In this document: positions 62,280 to 64,000 of the stretch, one piece after another
Layout of the letters: each line of letters starts with the position of its first letter
Position numbering within the stretch: the first letter of the stretch is position 1
Source of the DNA: Desulfuromonadales bacterium
GTDB taxonomy: Bacteria > Desulfobacterota > Desulfuromonadia > Desulfuromonadales > BM103
NCBI GenBank assembly: GCA_027065695.1
Contig: JAMONP010000085.1
Span: 1 to 64,000 of the forward strand
Length of the DNA stretch: 64,000 bases
Reading direction: 5' to 3'
Position numbers and translations under genes: made by a program
The notes under the pieces: model-generated
What the model was told of the DNA's origin: nothing
What the model saw: the letters and a program-made list of their open reading frames with translations, nothing else
Databases searched by the model: none

Positions 62280-63260
62280 TTGCGATATCGAATTCCCCTC
62301 TTCCTTGTCCTGGCAAGCCTTCTTGTTGTTTCCTGCACCGACCTTGCCTCCTTGCGTTCCTCCCAGCCAATTGCGCCGGTCAGAGACTATGAAATTCTAT
62401 TGGTAGGCAATCTGGAAGCCAACTATATAGGTGACGAAAACTGCCTGGCGAAATGCCATACCCACGACAAAATTAATACGGATTTCAAACACTCGGTCCA
62501 CGGTGATCAGATCTCGGAAGACACCGGCTTGCCGCTGGTCAATTGTGAATCATGTCACGGCCCGGGAAGTCAGGCAGTGGAACACATTACCGAAAAAAAT
62601 GTTTGTGATTTTAACACGCTTCTGCCTCTTTCAGAATTTCCGGCCCAAGCGCAGTCAATGCTCTGCCTTAAATGCCACTCTGCAGCATCGACACCAAACT
62701 TGAGCAACTGGAATTCCAGTACTCACGCACTTAATGATGTCAGCTGCTTTGATTGCCACCAGCTGCATAAGGGTCCAAAGCAGAAAGTCAGCCGTCACGA
62801 ACAGGAAGAACTCTGCACCGGCTGCCACATGCAGGTTGAGATGGAATTCTCCCAGTTTTCCCACCATCCGGTTCCAGAACATAAAATGGCCTGTACTGAC
62901 TGCCACGACCCACACAACTCGACCAACAGAAAAAACCTTAAAGGTGTTACCACCAAAGCACTTTGCACCCGTTGCCACATGGAGTACCAGGGACCCTTTG
63001 TCTATGAACACGCAGACGTCACCGAAGAGTGCACCAACTGCCACCAGCCACACGGTTCACCCAACGAACCATTACTGGAGGTTTCGCAGCCATTCCTGTG
63101 CATGCAGTGTCATGCCAGCCACCAGGGTAGCCGCCAGGCTTCGTTGACCTCTCCAACCATGAAGCAGGCTTTCTACAGCAGATGTACGGACTGCCATTCG
63201 GCGATCCATGGAACAGATATTCCTTCTGCTCACGCTAGAGGAACATTTATTTCCAGATAG
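62280..63260 (+). CDS. Decaheme c-type cytochrome lipoprotein (DmsE/MtrA-like)
   Basis: 326 residues from TTG 62280, preceded by AGGAGG at seven bases; ATG 62274 is too close to that ribosome site. A lipoprotein signal (LFLVLASLLVVSC) ends at Cys 19. Nine CxxCH haem sites (CESCH, CLKCH, CFDCH, CTGCH, CTDCH, CTRCH, CTNCH, CMQCH, CTDCH) plus one CX3CH (CLAKCH) make ten. Distal His residues are spread as in MtrA/DmsE. It probably sits in a porin and carries electrons across the outer membrane to an extracellular acceptor. The porin gene follows after 80 bp. Confidence 0.92.
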   Translation: MRYRIPLFLVLASLLVVSCTDLASLRSSQPIAPVRDYEILLVGNLEANYIGDENCLAKCHTHDKINTDFKHSVHGDQISEDTGLPLVNCESCHGPGSQAVEHITEKNVCDFNTLLPLSEFPAQAQSMLCLKCHSAASTPNLSNWNSSTHALNDVSCFDCHQLHKGPKQKVSRHEQEELCTGCHMQVEMEFSQFSHHPVPEHKMACTDCHDPHNSTNRKNLKGVTTKALCTRCHMEYQGPFVYEHADVTEECTNCHQPHGSPNEPLLEVSQPFLCMQCHASHQGSRQASLTSPTMKQAFYSRCTDCHSAIHGTDIPSAHARGTFISR

Positions 63261-63340
63261 TTTTGTTGTCGCCCCAGAAAAGAGGGAGAGAGAGAGGTAT
63301 CTATTTTGTCTACGGAACGGGGTTACAGGAGATGTTCGTA

Positions 63341-64000
63341 ATGGTTCAAAAAAGCTTGCATTACGGGATTCTGATGCTTACCTTGTTATTGGCTTTGATC
63401 TTGTTGATATTGTCTTCGGCCTACGGACTGGCAGACTCTATCGAGATATCTCCCGTGGTGGAAGACAGAAAAGTCCTGAAAGTCTCGACCGGTTATCGTT
63501 GGGCAAGCACAGACGACAATCCAGGTCGGGCCGCCGAATACAATTTCTTCGAAGACAGCCCAACGTTTAACCTGATCTACAAACATGACTTCGGTGATAA
63601 GGAAGTCTCTCTGGTTGGAGACTTCGTCAACTACAATGACTTTTATGTCGAAGGCCACTTCGACTATAAAGCCCTCTTCCGGTTGAATGCCAGATCGGAG
63701 CGGATGTATCACAATCTGGACCATATTCCCTACCAGAATGACTCTGAAGCACGGGATCCTGCTGCAACCACCCTGGTGAATGTCTTTGACATATCCGAAC
63801 CGGACAACCCCGTGCCTGCGCCTGACCTTGACGTTACCGATGCTTTCTATTCCGATCGCAACCCCGACGTCAGTTATGGCCGCAGAATCACTTTTGACGA
63901 AATCAAGTTACGCGGCAAGCTGCCCACCTATCCGGCGCATGTCAACTTTTCTTACTGGCGCATGGAGAAAAAAGGCAAACAACAGCTCCGCTTTGTCGAT
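63341..64000 (+). CDS. MtrB/PioB-type outer-membrane porin, N-terminal part
   Basis: 220 codons, open at the right edge of the window. Signal peptide MVQKSLHYGILMLTLLLALI... to SSAYGLA, then beta-strand-like alternation (VLKVSTGYRWASTDDNPG, VSLVGDFVNYNDFYVEGHFDYKALFRLNA). ATG 63341 is preferred because AGGAG lies nine bases before it. By its length so far, beta pattern and its cytochrome neighbour it is likely the barrel that sheathes the decaheme protein. No CxxC motif at its N-terminus as in Shewanella MtrB. The family call is inferred from context and pattern. Confidence 0.72.
   Translation, partial: MVQKSLHYGILMLTLLLALILLILSSAYGLADSIEISPVVEDRKVLKVSTGYRWASTDDNPGRAAEYNFFEDSPTFNLIYKHDFGDKEVSLVGDFVNYNDFYVEGHFDYKALFRLNARSERMYHNLDHIPYQNDSEARDPAATTLVNVFDISEPDNPVPAPDLDVTDAFYSDRNPDVSYGRRITFDEIKLRGKLPTYPAHVNFSYWRMEKKGKQQLRFVD

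Overview
The window reads as chromosome of a Desulfuromonadales/Geobacterales-type bacterium (Desulfuromonas/Geobacter relatives). This is an inference from gene content and order, not a database match. The evidence is a rho-rpmE-thyX-prfA-prmC-murA-his-yqeY-cvpA-mutS2-dnaG-rpoD block, a complete 2-oxoglutarate dehydrogenase set, a TAXI-type TRAP transporter, and a multiheme cytochrome plus outer-membrane porin pair at the right edge.

Layout. 1-145 is the tail of an ACR3-type arsenite exporter. 417-9159 holds a radical SAM protein (minus) and a plus-strand sugar-nucleotide/glycogen run: nucleotidyltransferase-phosphomutase fusion, very large GH13 protein, glgA, small acidic protein. 9174-13230 carries an HNH nuclease, trkA-trkH and an alpha/beta hydrolase. 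13318-15140 is an accessory patch with an intact REP-associated tyrosine transposase (RAYT) inside inverted repeats, a probable small RNA, a small secreted Gly/Gln/Asn-rich protein and a 30-bp direct repeat. 15131-19273 is a minus-strand group (response regulator with BTAD domain, pgeF, RluA-family synthase, small protein, HAD hydrolase). 19436-29120 is plus-strand metabolism: elbB, rubredoxin, lipB-lipA, thioredoxin reductase, sucA-sucB-lpd and a lipoprotein. Lipoate made by LipAB would serve the SucB E2 just downstream.

29146-33043 is a graveyard and mobile patch: REP hairpins, a RAYT killed by an in-frame stop, a 1436-bp IS with an 8-bp target duplication and a broken transposase, and a truncated LysE-family remnant, with one intact aminotransferase. 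33155-38674 has a TRAP operon (TAXI binding protein, fused permease, universal stress protein) and a LOG-family protein. 38738-59830 is the minus-strand housekeeping block, including RNase P RNA, a CAU tRNA and hisG-D-B-H-A-F-E. Its intergenic gaps have collected REP/BIME, CACGAAG-type inverted repeats and a triplicated hisB-hisH junction. 59831-64000 has a mostly non-coding stretch, a miniature inverted-repeat element that supplies the last residues of gluQRS, an Rrf2 regulator, and the start of a cytochrome-porin electron conduit that runs off the window.

No CRISPR array, prophage or classical defence island was seen. The most novel-looking signals are the REP/RAYT system with compensatory stem changes, the candidate small RNA at 14401-14475, the hisB-hisH junction triplication, the 165-bp element ending gluQRS, and the CX3CH haem site in the decaheme cytochrome.
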